A model generated the notes under the pieces. It ran no database searches, had not been told where the DNA came from, and saw only the letters and a list, made by a program, of their open reading frames with translations. Shown here one piece after another: positions 46,031-56,144 of a DNA stretch of 64,000 bases. Source of the stretch: Microbacterium profundi (lineage in GTDB: Bacteria; Actinomycetota; Actinomycetes; Actinomycetales; Microbacteriaceae); the NCBI RefSeq assembly GCF_000763375.1, contig NZ_JPSY01000001.1, positions 558,001-622,000 of the forward strand, given 5' to 3'. Numbering within the stretch: position 1 is the first letter of the stretch; each line of letters opens with the position of its first letter. Made by a program: the position numbers and the translations under genes.

Positions 46031-47470
46031 ATGACAACTGCCCCCTCGCCCGCCCCGGAGCACACCGCTGACCCGAAGAACGCTGAGCCGAAGAACGCGC
46101 TCGACCGTTTCTTCGAGATCAGCAGACGCGGCTCCACCATCGGCACCGAGGTGCGCGGCGGCGTCGTGACGTTCGTCACGATGGCGTACATCGTGATCCT
46201 CAACCCGATCATCCTCTCGACCCCTGATGTCGACGGCACTGTCCTCGACGGCAGTGCGGTCGCGGCGGCCACGGCGCTGACCGCCGGTGTCATGACGCTG
46301 CTGTTCGGCATCATCACCCGGTTGCCGTTCGCCTTCGCAGCGGGACTGGGGATCAACGCGTTCCTGGCGTTCTCGGTGGTCGGATCGGTGACGTGGCCCG
46401 AGGCGATGGCACTCGTCATGATCAACGGCGCGATCATCGTGCTGCTCGCCGCCACCGGTCTTCGGAAGATGATCTTCGATGCGGTGCCCGTGCAGCTCAA
46501 GCTCGCCATCACCGTGGGCATCGGCTTGTTCATCGCCTTCATCGGCTTCGTGAACGCGGGATTCGTCACCGCGACGGGCAACGCCTCTCCCCCGGTCGAT
46601 CTGGGTGTCGGAGGATCTGTCGCGAGCCTGCCGACCCTGCTGTTCGTGATCACGCTTCTCCTCGGCGGTGTGCTGATCGCCGTGCGCCTCAAGGGCGCGA
46701 TCCTCATCGCTCTCGTCGGCGGCACCGTGCTCGCCGCGATCGTGAATCTGATCTGGCCGTTCGGACTCGATTTCGGCTTCGCCGGCGGCATCATGAGCCT
46801 GCCCGATCTGAGCCTGATCGGTGCCGTCGATTTCAGTTTCGACTTCACCAAGGTCAGTTTCGTCGCGCTAGTGATGTTCGTGTTCACGCTCGTGTTCTCG
46901 AACTTCTTCGACGCCATGGGCACCATGACCGGTCTCGCCAAGGAAGCCGATCTCGCGGATGCGAAGGGCGACTTCCCGCGCATCAAGTCGGCCCTGGTCG
47001 TCGAGGGCGTCGGCGCGATCGTCGGTGGCGCGACATCATCGTCGTCGGCGACGGTGTTCGTCGAGTCCGGCTCCGGGATCGGCGAGGGCGCCCGCACTGG
47101 ACTTGCGACCTCCGTCACCGGCGTGCTGTTCCTGCTCGCCATGTTCTTCACCCCGCTCACCTCCCTGGTGCCAGGGGCTGTCGCTGCGGCCGCCCTGGTC
47201 CTGGTCGGCGCGATGATGCTCACGCAGATCAGGCACATCGACTTCGGCGACTTCCGCGTGCTGCTGCCGGTGTTCCTCACCGCGACCGTCATGCCCATGA
47301 CGTACTCGATCGCCAACGGCATCGGCGCGGGCTTCGTCAGCTGGGTCGTCGTGAACGCGCTCTCCGGTAGGGCCAAGACGATCCACCCGCTGATGTGGAT
47401 CGTCGCCGCAGGCTTCGTGCTGTTCTTCGCACGTGGACCTATCGAGGCGCTGTTCGGCGTCGGTATCTGA
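46031..47470 (+). CDS. NCS2-family purine permease (AzgA/PbuG type)
   Basis: A 479-residue transporter with about 12-14 helices that should import hypoxanthine/guanine/adenine with protons. Typical AzgA/PbuG segments are the N-terminal FFEISRRGSTIGTEVRGGVVTF, the FAFAAGLGINAF loop, NFFDAMGTMTGLAKEADL and SSATVFVESGSGIGEGARTG. The ATG has GGAGG nine bases upstream. Its position beside purN/purH fits a purine salvage-synthesis cluster. Confidence 0.92.
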   Translation: MTTAPSPAPEHTADPKNAEPKNALDRFFEISRRGSTIGTEVRGGVVTFVTMAYIVILNPIILSTPDVDGTVLDGSAVAAATALTAGVMTLLFGIITRLPFAFAAGLGINAFLAFSVVGSVTWPEAMALVMINGAIIVLLAATGLRKMIFDAVPVQLKLAITVGIGLFIAFIGFVNAGFVTATGNASPPVDLGVGGSVASLPTLLFVITLLLGGVLIAVRLKGAILIALVGGTVLAAIVNLIWPFGLDFGFAGGIMSLPDLSLIGAVDFSFDFTKVSFVALVMFVFTLVFSNFFDAMGTMTGLAKEADLADAKGDFPRIKSALVVEGVGAIVGGATSSSSATVFVESGSGIGEGARTGLATSVTGVLFLLAMFFTPLTSLVPGAVAAAALVLVGAMMLTQIRHIDFGDFRVLLPVFLTATVMPMTYSIANGIGAGFVSWVVVNALSGRAKTIHPLMWIVAAGFVLFFARGPIEALFGVGI

Positions 47471-47690
47471 CGCTTCCTGCGACGTACGGTCACGTTCTTC
47501 GGAGAATCGCGCTTGGCTCGGACGACTTCTGCCGAAGGCCTCCGAAGTTACTGCAATTCTCCGAAGTTAGCGCACCCGTCAGGACGGGCGGATGCCGTGG
47601 CATCCGCCCGCGCGGCAGTTACCCACAGCATTCACACACGCAAGAAGGCTCCAGGCCGAAACCCGGAGCCTTCTCGTTGCAGATCAGCTG
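47471..47690. other. gap with inverted repeats and terminators
   Basis: No gene. It contains an 11-bp perfect inverted pair CTTCGGAGAAT (47497-47507) / ATTCTCCGAAG (47556-47566), with CTCCGAAGTTA occurring twice as a direct repeat. A hairpin CGGGCGGATGC/GCATCCGCCCG (47585-47610) probably terminates the permease transcript. Confidence 0.75.
47643..47674. terminator. terminator downstream of sucD
   Basis: AGAAGGCTCC (47643-47652) pairs with GGAGCCTTCT (47665-47674) around a 12-base loop, 17 bases after the sucD stop. Confidence 0.8.
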
Positions 47691-48593
<903 letters not shown>

Positions 48594-48639
48594 TTCTCTA
48601 ATCCTTTTCCTTAAATCCGGTATCTGAGCTTGTCGAAGA

Positions 48640-49806
48640 TCAGGCGTTCGCCAGCTCGGCGGCCTTGTCGGCGCCCTCGTCCATGGTGGCGGCGAGGGTC
48701 ACGAGCGGGTGGGCGTATTCGGCGAGGATCGCACGACCCTCTTCGACGCGGTTGCCGTCCAGGCGCACGACGAGCGGCTTGGATGCCGTGTCGCCGAGCG
48801 TCTCGAGTGCACCCTTGATGCCGTTGGCCACGGCGTCGCACGCGGTGATGCCGCCGAAGACGTTGACGAACACGCTCTTCACCTGCGGGTCGCCGAGGAT
48901 GACGTCGAGGCCCGCTGCCATGACAGCTGCGGATGCTCCGCCGCCGATGTCGAGGAAGTTCGCGGGCTTCACGCCGTTGTGGTTCTCACCGGCGTAGGCG
49001 ACGACGTCGAGCGTCGACATGACAAGGCCTGCGCCGTTGCCGATGATGCCGACCTCGCCGTCGAGCTTCACGTAGTTCAGACCCGACTCCTTGGCCTTGG
49101 CCTCTAGCGGGTCGGCGGCGTCCTTGTCCTCGAGCGCCTCGTGCTCGGGGTGGCGGATCTCGGAGGCGTTCTCGTCCAGCGTCACCTTGCCGTCGAGCGC
49201 GACGATGTCGCCGTCTTCGGTGCGGACCAGCGGGTTGACCTCGACGAGCGTCGCGTCCTCGCCCTTGTAGACCTCGTACAGCTTGACGAAGACGTCGGAG
49301 ACCTTCTCGATGAGGTCTTCGGGGAAGTTCGCAGCGCGAGCGATCTCGACAGCCTTGTCCTTGTCGATGCCGGTCAGCGGGTTGACCTCGATGCGGGCGA
49401 GCGCCTCGGGCTTCTCGACAGCGAGCTGCTCGATCTCCATGCCGCCCTCGACGCTGCACAGCGAGAGGTACGAGCGGTTCGCGCGGTCGAGCAGAACCGA
49501 GAAGTAGTACTCCTCGGCGATGCGGGCGCCGGCAGCGACCATGACGCGCTTGACGATGTGCCCCTTGATGTCGAGGCCGAGGATCGCCTTCGCGGCTTCG
49601 TACGCCTCATCGGGGTTCTTGGCGACCTTCACGCCACCGGCCTTGCCGCGGCCACCGGTCTTGACCTGCGCCTTGACGACGACCACTCCACCGAGCTTCT
49701 CTGCTGCCGCTTTCACCTCCTCGGGGGTGTCCGCGACGATACCGGGGAGGACCGGCACTCCGTACTTCTCGAAAACGTCTCGTGCCTGGTACTCGTACAG
49801 ATCCAC
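48640..49806 (-). CDS. sucC: succinyl-CoA synthetase beta subunit SucC
   Basis: The beta subunit is an ATP-grasp protein that binds nucleotide and succinate. The start is GTG 49806 ([19 protein letters not shown]), preceded by GAAGGAAG; the frame reads further upstream but lacks homologous sequence. Segments [29 protein letters not shown] and [10 protein letters not shown] are family hallmarks. The 388-residue length is normal. A TAGGCT -10 box (49877-49872) and an operator-like motif at 49840-49857, just after the expected start, lie upstream. Confidence 0.97.
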   Translation of the reverse strand: MDLYEYQARDVFEKYGVPVLPGIVADTPEEVKAAAEKLGGVVVVKAQVKTGGRGKAGGVKVAKNPDEAYEAAKAILGLDIKGHIVKRVMVAAGARIAEEYYFSVLLDRANRSYLSLCSVEGGMEIEQLAVEKPEALARIEVNPLTGIDKDKAVEIARAANFPEDLIEKVSDVFVKLYEVYKGEDATLVEVNPLVRTEDGDIVALDGKVTLDENASEIRHPEHEALEDKDAADPLEAKAKESGLNYVKLDGEVGIIGNGAGLVMSTLDVVAYAGENHNGVKPANFLDIGGGASAAVMAAGLDVILGDPQVKSVFVNVFGGITACDAVANGIKGALETLGDTASKPLVVRLDGNRVEEGRAILAEYAHPLVTLAATMDEGADKAAELANA

Positions 49807-49839
49807 TGTGCTTCCTTCACTGGGTCTCGGTCCGGAAAG

Positions 49840-49857
49840 TATCTCGATGTCGAGACA
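49840..49857. promoter_or_regulatory. candidate TCA operator upstream of sucC
   Basis: TATCTCGATGTCGAGACA, containing overlapping palindromes TCTCGA/TCGAGA and CGATGTC/GACATCG. It agrees in 15 of 18 positions with the sequence before icd (25202-25219) and sits about 10-25 bases after the predicted sucC transcription start. Confidence 0.6.
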
Positions 49858-49991
49858 TCGACCAGTCCTAAAGCCTACTACCTCCGTCTGAGCGCTCCGT
49901 CTCACCCGCTCGCCACTCGGATTCGTAGATATCTTCGTTTTTTCTATCCATAACCATTGTGCTAGTCGCATTTTTCAACTAGTCTGGATTC

Positions 49992-51266
49992 ATGGAACCT
50001 TGGTTCGACGATGTGGATGACCGGCCGCGTGATGCCGCGTTCTTCGTGGAGTCTGCGCTGGATGATCTGCAGTGTGCGGATGTCGATCTGAATCGGTATG
50101 AGGCGCGGCGGTCGGCGAGGATTGCGGATGCTGTCGCTCTGGCGCGCCGCAATCCCGAGGTGTACGTGCGTGGGACGGATAAGGATGCGCTGGGCCAGGC
50201 GGAGCGTGCGGCGGTGTTCGATATCGCGTTGCGGTTGCGGTGCTCGGAGGAGTACGTGCGTGGGGTGCTTTTCACGGCAGAGCAGGCGATGGCGCATCTT
50301 CCGTTGCTGTGGCAGCAGGCCAGGGACGGGTTCGTGTCGATGTATCTCGTCGGTCGCACCGTCGGCGCTCTGGCACGGGTGCGGGCCGATTTCGGTGCAT
50401 CGGAGGAAGAGCTCGATCTCGAGCGTGAGGCGATGCGGTTGATCGATCAGGCGGCGTCGGAGTGGGCGCTGTCGTGTCCGCCGGCGGCCTTCGCTCGCCG
50501 GTTGCGCACTCTGGTCGATCGGCTCGACCCGGTCGGCGCGGCCGAGCGTCACGGCCGGAAGGTGCGCGAGCGTCGTGTGGTCGTCCACGAGGATGAGGAC
50601 GGCATGAGCTGGTTCATGGCGTACATCCCGACGATCGAGGCGATCGCCGCGAAACGCCGGTTGACGTCCGCGGCCAAGCATCTGCAGAAGCATCCGGACG
50701 AGTGCCGTACGCGTGATCAGATCCGCGCCGACCTGTGCTCCGAGTGGTTGCGCGGTATCGGTACCGACAAGGCAGTCAAGACGAAGATCTTCGTCACCAT
50801 CCCCATCGAACGCGGGGCCTGCCGCGCCGCGGCGCGGCAGGCCGAGTTCGTCGGTCATGGCCCGATCGACCCGCTCACCGCGAAGCAACTGTTCCTCGAT
50901 GCGAAGGCGTTCCGCCGGGTGATCATCGACCCCATCCGCAGCGTCGTGGTGGACATGGACCGCCGCTCCCGCCGCGCCACTCAAGCCCAGCGCGAATGGC
51001 TCATCCTGCAACACGGCACCTGCGCCAGAGACGGCTGCAACCGCCTCGCTCAAGACGCCGACATCGACCACAAGACCCCATGGGCGAGCGGCGGCAAGAC
51101 CGACATCGACGAGCTCCGGCCGCTGTGTCCCCGCGACCACGTGCATCGACATCTCACGCGAGCGATCTACCGCAGTCGGCCGGACAATTCGGTTCAGGTC
51201 ATCACACCGACCGGGCATGAAAGCAAGCCGACACCTCACGCCCCCACCACCGAACCACCGTTCTGA
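49992..51266 (+). CDS. DUF222 domain protein with C-terminal HNH endonuclease motif
   Basis: A 424-residue protein of the DUF222/13E12-like group, repeated many times in actinobacterial genomes. DUF222 covers about residues 10-300. The HNH nuclease motif follows: CARDGCNRL, then ADIDHKTPWASGGKTDIDEL and LCPRDHVHRH. Its role is unknown, possibly a mobile-element or defence nuclease. The first 500 bases use more G/T-ending codons than the rest, which suggests foreign origin or recombination. TAGTCT ends six bases before the ATG (leaderless). The upstream strip 49920-49985 is unusually AT-rich. Confidence 0.88.
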   Translation: MEPWFDDVDDRPRDAAFFVESALDDLQCADVDLNRYEARRSARIADAVALARRNPEVYVRGTDKDALGQAERAAVFDIALRLRCSEEYVRGVLFTAEQAMAHLPLLWQQARDGFVSMYLVGRTVGALARVRADFGASEEELDLEREAMRLIDQAASEWALSCPPAAFARRLRTLVDRLDPVGAAERHGRKVRERRVVVHEDEDGMSWFMAYIPTIEAIAAKRRLTSAAKHLQKHPDECRTRDQIRADLCSEWLRGIGTDKAVKTKIFVTIPIERGACRAAARQAEFVGHGPIDPLTAKQLFLDAKAFRRVIIDPIRSVVVDMDRRSRRATQAQREWLILQHGTCARDGCNRLAQDADIDHKTPWASGGKTDIDELRPLCPRDHVHRHLTRAIYRSRPDNSVQVITPTGHESKPTPHAPTTEPPF

Positions 51267-51313
51267 ACCCCGCCCGCAAGCCCGACGTGCGCGCCAGCAT
51301 TAGGCTTCTCGCT

Positions 51314-51976
51314 ATGCATCAGTCCGCAGAGCCGCGCACCGGCGTCGTCGCCGCAGCGCTCGACCTGTTCCGCGCCCAGGGCTTCGACCAGACCTCGGTG
51401 GAGCAGATCGCGAAAGCGGCCGGCGTCTCCCGGTCCACCTTCTTCCGCCAGTTCGGCGGCAAGGAGGATGTCGTCTTCACCGACCACGAAGTGCTGCTGG
51501 AGGAGGTGCGGGCCTTCCTCGCCGAGGGGCACCGCGATCCATGGGAGGCCGTCTGCCAGGCGTCCCAGCACGTCTTCGCCCACTTCGCCCACGATCCGGA
51601 GATCGCCCGCCTGCGCTATCAGGTCGTCCGGCAGGTGCCGGCGCTGCGCGAGCGCGAGATCGTGACCGTGTTCCGCTACGAACGCCTCTTCGACGAGTAT
51701 CTACGCAGTGCGCTTCCCGGCATCGACCCGCTTGATGCGGTCGGCTTCGCCGCCCTCGTCACAGCCGTGCACAACCACGTGCTGCGCCAGTTGCTGCGCG
51801 GCACGAAGCGCGTCGCCCCCGCTGTGCTGCAGTCCGCGCTCGACGATGTGCGCCGCCGCTACGGAGTTCTCCCCGATGCCGCTGACGAGACCCCGAACGA
51901 CATGGTGGTCGCCGTCTTCCCTCGATCGATGCCCATCGCCGAAGTGACGCGCCGGCTGCAGTCCGACCTCAGCTGA
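51314..51976 (+). CDS. TetR-family transcriptional regulator
   Basis: A 220-residue regulator with the TetR helix-turn-helix at residues 12-55 (VVAAALDLFRAQGFDQTSVE, IAKAAGVSRSTFFRQFGGKED) and a helical ligand domain. The ligand is unknown. The start at ATG 51314 (MHQSAEP) is preceded by TAGGCT seven bases upstream with no ribosome binding site. Its last codons (RRLQSDLS stop) are the first copy of a 31-bp tandem repeat that continues beyond the gene. Confidence 0.9.
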   Translation: MHQSAEPRTGVVAAALDLFRAQGFDQTSVEQIAKAAGVSRSTFFRQFGGKEDVVFTDHEVLLEEVRAFLAEGHRDPWEAVCQASQHVFAHFAHDPEIARLRYQVVRQVPALREREIVTVFRYERLFDEYLRSALPGIDPLDAVGFAALVTAVHNHVLRQLLRGTKRVAPAVLQSALDDVRRRYGVLPDAADETPNDMVVAVFPRSMPIAEVTRRLQSDLS

Positions 51977-52043
51977 GGCGCGCCGGCTGCAGTCCGACCT
52001 GAGCTGAGGCACGCCGGCTGCAGTCCGACCTCAGCTGAGGCGG
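51951..52043. repeat. three tandem copies of a 31-bp repeat over the TetR stop codon
   Basis: GCCGGCTGCAGTCCGACCTC and eleven more bases repeat at 51951, 51982 and 52013 with one or two substitutions. The TetR stop is inside the first copy. The period is not a multiple of three. Confidence 0.95.
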
Positions 52044-52112
52044 GCCGGCCCCAGGCGCAGCGACCAGGCGGGCGCATCGCACTGCGTCGACAACCGACCC
52101 TGCGCCTACGAT

Positions 52113-52598
52113 TCAGTCGCAGCCGCACCCGCCGGATGCATTGCGCACCATGAAGCAGACGTCGCACGTGCCGTAGTCGCGCTCGTTCGTCTTCGTGGGA
52201 CGCGGCGCGCTGACGGTGGAGGCCGTCTTGCGCGGTGCACGCGCAGCCGGCGCCTTCTCCGCGATGGGTCGGAACTCGCTCGGGTGCGTGACATAGAAGT
52301 ACGGTGCGCGGCCTTCGCTCGGACGCAGACGCAGCACGGTCGCGCCGACTGTGACCTGCTCGTCTTCGGCGAAGCCGTTGGTGTACGTCTTGCCGATGTG
52401 CAGCGGTGTGCCTCCGCCACTGCGGATCGCCTCGATGTAGCGGCCACGATCGATGAAGGACGAGACGCCGACGGCATCCGTGATCGCGGTGATGAACTCG
52501 TGATTCTGCGTGTCGATGCGATGCGCGCGAAGCGCCTCGGAGAGGTTGCGGTATGGACGGGACGTGCCGGCGGGGGTGGGCCCCTGTGTTTCATTCAT
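52113..52598 (-). CDS. hypothetical protein with a Cys-rich C-terminus
   Basis: A 161-residue protein. The start was set at 52598 (MNETQGPTPAG); the frame extends upstream into sequence that overlaps the ligase promoter. Residues 20-110 look like a compact alpha/beta domain (RNLSEALRAHRIDTQNHEFI, VSSFIDRGRYIEAIRSGGGT). The end CDVCFMVRNASGGCGCD has five cysteines, including CxxC, and may bind zinc or iron. I do not recognise the family. It is divergent from the ATP-dependent ligase, with 92 bases between starts. Confidence 0.7.
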   Translation of the reverse strand: MNETQGPTPAGTSRPYRNLSEALRAHRIDTQNHEFITAITDAVGVSSFIDRGRYIEAIRSGGGTPLHIGKTYTNGFAEDEQVTVGATVLRLRPSEGRAPYFYVTHPSEFRPIAEKAPAARAPRKTASTVSAPRPTKTNERDYGTCDVCFMVRNASGGCGCD

Positions 52599-52690
52599 CG
52601 TTCTCAGGATCGCACGTCTGGCTGGGAGCACCAGACCAATCTGCGATGGGCGCTCTTCCGCGGTGAGGCGCCTACCGCGAAGATGGAGGC

Positions 52691-53734
52691 ATGCGCTACG
52701 AGATCCCTGTTCCGATGCTCGCGAAAGCCGCAGCATCCGTTCCCGACCCGGCGAAGACGAGCGGCGGGATGCTGTTCGAGCCGAAGTGGGACGGCTTCCG
52801 CGGTCTCGTCGCCTGGGACGGCGAGACGCTCGAGATCGGCTCGCGCGGCGCGAAGCCGCTCACCCGTTACTTCCCCGAGCTCGTCGAGGCTCTGCCGAAG
52901 ATCCTCCCCGGACCCTGCCTGCTCGATGGCGAGATCGTCGTCGCGACCGGCGAACCGGGCGCACAGCGCCTCGATTGGGAGGCGCTCAGTCAGCGCATCC
53001 ACCCCGCCGCCTCGCGCGTGGAGCGTCTCGCCGCCGAGACCCCGGCGATGTTCATCGCGTTCGACCTGCTCGCCGAAGGCGACGAGGATCTGCAGCATAG
53101 ACCGTTCCGCGAACGCCGGGCACGCCTGGAATCACTGCTCGCACGTGCGCGGCATCCGCTCCAACTCACCCGCACGACCGAAGACCAGGCCATGGCCAGG
53201 CAGTGGCTCGCCGAGTTCGAGGGCGCCGGTCTCGACGGCGTCGTCGCCAAGCCCCTCGACCAGCCCTACGCGCCGGGCAAGCGCACGCTGATCAAGATCA
53301 AGCACGCCCGCACCGCCGACGTCGTGGCCCTCGGCTATCGCATCCACAAGTCCGGATCCGGCGTGGGTTCGCTGCTCGTCGGCCTGTACGACGAAGGCGG
53401 TGCTCTGCGCCAGGTCGGAGGCGTCGCCGCCTGGAGCGACAAGCGCAGACAGGAACTCGTCGACGAACTCGCGCCTCTCGTGGAGCGCGACGAGGACGGT
53501 GCTGCGGTGACGGGCGAAGGCGAACGCAGCAGGTTCAGCGGTTCGAAAGACGTGTCATTCGTGCGCCTCCGGCCGGAGCGGGTCCTCGAGGTGCGCTACG
53601 ACCAGTTGGAGGGTGCCCGTTTCCGGCACACTGTGCAGTTCGAACGGTGGCGTCCTGATCGCGATGCGCGCTCGTGCACGTACGACCAGCTTGACACCGT
53701 CGCCGGCTACGACCTCGCCGACGTACTGGCGTGA
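52691..53734 (+). CDS. ATP-dependent DNA ligase (LigC/LigD-ligase type)
   Basis: A 347-residue ligase with the adenylation motif FEPKWDGFRG (lysine K32), motif III-like IAFDLLAEG, EGAGLDGVVAK (motif IV), and a C-terminal OB domain ending DRDARSCTYDQLDTV. It seals nicks or breaks in non-homologous end joining or excision repair. It is convergent with a separate LigD-type polymerase gene 31 bases away, so the two activities that mycobacterial LigD combines are split here. No Ku gene is in the window. The ATG has GGAGG seven bases upstream. Confidence 0.92.
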   Translation: MRYEIPVPMLAKAAASVPDPAKTSGGMLFEPKWDGFRGLVAWDGETLEIGSRGAKPLTRYFPELVEALPKILPGPCLLDGEIVVATGEPGAQRLDWEALSQRIHPAASRVERLAAETPAMFIAFDLLAEGDEDLQHRPFRERRARLESLLARARHPLQLTRTTEDQAMARQWLAEFEGAGLDGVVAKPLDQPYAPGKRTLIKIKHARTADVVALGYRIHKSGSGVGSLLVGLYDEGGALRQVGGVAAWSDKRRQELVDELAPLVERDEDGAAVTGEGERSRFSGSKDVSFVRLRPERVLEVRYDQLEGARFRHTVQFERWRPDRDARSCTYDQLDTVAGYDLADVLA

Positions 53735-53765
53735 TCATCGAGCGGTGATCGGGAGCACGCGGGAC

Positions 53766-54833
53766 TCACTCCTCGATGCGGTTCCCCTCGGAATCCCAGT
53801 TCTCCGCGACCATCTTGCTGGGCTGCACACGCGGGGGCTCACCGGGCATCTTCGGGAAGTCGGGCGGGAACGACAGCTCGCCGAGGCCGTTCTCGAGATC
53901 GTGCTCCCACCACTTGAGCAGCGTGTCGATCCTGCCGGGTGACTTCTGCATGTCGGCCCACGGATCGCCGACATCCGCGAGACGCGCAGGGATGCTTCGC
54001 ACCGTGAAGACCGTCGGATCGAGGCCATCCAGCTCATCCCACTCCACCGGTGTCGACACGGTCGCCGCCGACAGCGCGCGTGGGCTGTAGGCGCCGGCCA
54101 TCGTGCGGTCGCGATTCGCCTGGTTGAAGTCGACGAAGATGCGCTCACCGCGCTCCTCCTTCCACCAGTTCGTTGTGACCTGCTTCGGCATCCGTCGCTC
54201 CAGTTCGCGTCCGGCGGCGATCACCGCGTGGCGCACATCGAGGAACTCGTGCGCGGGCTCGATCGGGCAGAACACATGCAGTCCGCGGTTGCCGCTGGTC
54301 TTGATGAACGGCTCGAGTTCGGCCTCGCGCAGCACCTCGCGCAGACCGTGCGCGGCCACGACGGCATCCGCGAAATCCGTTCCGGGTTGCGGATCGAGGT
54401 CGATGCGCAGCTCGATCGGATTGTCGGTGTCGCTCGCGAGCGACGCCCACGGGTGGAAGACGATCGTGTTCATCTGCGCCGCCCACACGATCGCGCTCGG
54501 CCGGTTGAGCACGATCTGCGGATGCTGGCGCCCGCTGTTGTACGTCACCATCACCGAATCGACATAGTCGGGAGTGCCCTTGGGCGGATTCTTCGAGAAG
54601 AAGCTCTCCCCGCCGATGCCCGCGCGGAAGCGCTCGAGCGAGACGGGTCGGTTGCCGTTCGCGTTGAGGAACGGAACGGCGGCGACCTGGAAGTACTCGG
54701 CGAGCTCCGCCTTGGTGATGCCCCCTGAGCCTGGCGAAGGCTCAGGCCAGATCACCTTGTTCGGACTGGAGAGGTCGATCTCCCGCTCCCCCTCAGGGTC
54801 GGAGACCGTCAACGTCACGCGCTCAGAAGCCAT
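53766..54833 (-). CDS. LigD-type primase-polymerase domain protein
   Basis: A 355-residue protein of the NHEJ polymerase (PolDom/LigD) family, an archaeo-eukaryotic primase fold that fills gaps at broken ends. The metal-binding pair is in LRIDLDPQPG (D145, D147) and the family segment KTSGNRGLHVFCPI follows. Residues 31-38 (EPSPGSGG) are encoded by a REP-like palindrome (54724-54746) and appear as an insertion between WP and ITKAELAEY. TAGGGT ends six bases before the ATG (leaderless). Convergent with the ligase gene. Confidence 0.9.
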   Translation of the reverse strand: MASERVTLTVSDPEGEREIDLSSPNKVIWPEPSPGSGGITKAELAEYFQVAAVPFLNANGNRPVSLERFRAGIGGESFFSKNPPKGTPDYVDSVMVTYNSGRQHPQIVLNRPSAIVWAAQMNTIVFHPWASLASDTDNPIELRIDLDPQPGTDFADAVVAAHGLREVLREAELEPFIKTSGNRGLHVFCPIEPAHEFLDVRHAVIAAGRELERRMPKQVTTNWWKEERGERIFVDFNQANRDRTMAGAYSPRALSAATVSTPVEWDELDGLDPTVFTVRSIPARLADVGDPWADMQKSPGRIDTLLKWWEHDLENGLGELSFPPDFPKMPGEPPRVQPSKMVAENWDSEGNRIEE

Positions 54834-54872
54834 GCTCCGACCCTAGATCGGGCGGGCACGGGCGCGATAGTG

Positions 54873-55994
54873 TCAGTCGCCCAGATCGACCGCGAGCACG
54901 ATCACGGCAGCGAGGGCATCACGTTCGACGATGAGCGAGGGACCCGCCGAGTCGACCAGCACACCGGCGAGTGACGCGTGGCTGGTGAGAAGCTTGGCGA
55001 GCTGCTCAGGGGTGAAGGGCATGGGCTTGTCGCCGCGACCGAGCGCGACGACCTCGAGCGGGTGCGAGAACACCTGCAGGAAGCGGCGGCCGTCTGCGGT
55101 GTGCGCCTCGGCGATGCCCACCTTCGCACCTTCGGTGCCGTCGTTGACCGCGACCCAGACCTTGGTCTTCGCAAGAGCGTCGCCGACCTTCCGCGCCGTG
55201 TCCTGCTCACGTGGAGCGGCCAGGAGCGACTTGATCGTCATGCCGGGGTCGGCCTGTTCCAGGGCCTTCGTGAGGATCTCGATCGAGAACACCGCGCGGT
55301 GCGCGCCAGAGGCGTTGTCGATGATGAGTCCGCTGAAGCCGCCGGATACGACCTGCTGCAGCACGGCGGTGACCGGCTGCGCGACCGCCGATGTCGCCGT
55401 CGGATCGGTCTCACGCTGAACGGAATCGCGCACCGCGATCGCCGAGCTGAACGCGAGCATGTACGCACGTTCGCCGTCGCGGACGACCGCGACCGAGAGC
55501 GGCTTGCCCTCGCTGATCTGGGTGCGCGCGTCGCCGCTCACCCGCAGGAAGAGGTGGCCCTGCAGCATCTGGCGCAGCACGCCGATCAGCTGCTCGTTCG
55601 ACGCCCCCTCCTCGATCTCGGCGAGCGCCGTGCGCAGCAGCACGTTGTCCTTCATACCCGGAACGGATTCGGTCTGCGCCGGCGGCAGCGCCGGTGCGAG
55701 GGGAAGCGTGCGCTTCTCAGGCGCGGTCGACACAGATGGAGCGGATGCCGTCGGCCGCGGAGCCGCGATCGGGCTGGGAGTCTTCGGCGCCGACTCATCC
55801 GGATCGGGAAGCGTGACCTCGGGACCTGCTGCCGCCCCGACCCCGCGGAACGCCTGCACCGAGATGCCGATCTCGGGTACCGGCTCGGCGGGCGGCTGCT
55901 CCTCTTCGGGAACCTCGTCGGGAGCTTCCGCCTCGATCGGCGTCTGCGACTCGGACGCGTCGTCGGTCTTCTTGCGGCGGGAGAACAGTGCCAT
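54873..55994 (-). CDS. SseB-like domain protein with acidic/Pro-rich linker
   Basis: A 373-residue cytoplasmic protein. Residues 1-110 are low-complexity Glu/Pro/Ala-rich (SRRKKTDDASESQTPIEAEA at the start). Residues 115-240 are a folded alpha/beta region (LLRTALAEIEEGASNEQLIG). Residues 270-370 match the SseB N-terminal type domain (KVWVAVNDGTEGAKVGIAEA, FLQVFSHPLEVVALG). Molecular role unknown. TAGGCT lies seven bases before the ATG 55994, so it is probably leaderless. The frame continues far upstream but without coding character. Confidence 0.75.
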   Translation of the reverse strand: MALFSRRKKTDDASESQTPIEAEAPDEVPEEEQPPAEPVPEIGISVQAFRGVGAAAGPEVTLPDPDESAPKTPSPIAAPRPTASAPSVSTAPEKRTLPLAPALPPAQTESVPGMKDNVLLRTALAEIEEGASNEQLIGVLRQMLQGHLFLRVSGDARTQISEGKPLSVAVVRDGERAYMLAFSSAIAVRDSVQRETDPTATSAVAQPVTAVLQQVVSGGFSGLIIDNASGAHRAVFSIEILTKALEQADPGMTIKSLLAAPREQDTARKVGDALAKTKVWVAVNDGTEGAKVGIAEAHTADGRRFLQVFSHPLEVVALGRGDKPMPFTPEQLAKLLTSHASLAGVLVDSAGPSLIVERDALAAVIVLAVDLGD

Positions 55995-56144
55995 ATCGAT
56001 CAGCCTAACCCGGCCGAGTGGGGTGTCTGAGTCCCGTGGCGTCCGTTCACCGCAGTGGCGGAAGGATTTCCCGGCTTCAGTCGCGCGTGAACCCGGGAAA
56101 CCCTTCTGGCATGTGCTGAGAAGCCGGCGCCGTAGCATGGGGCC

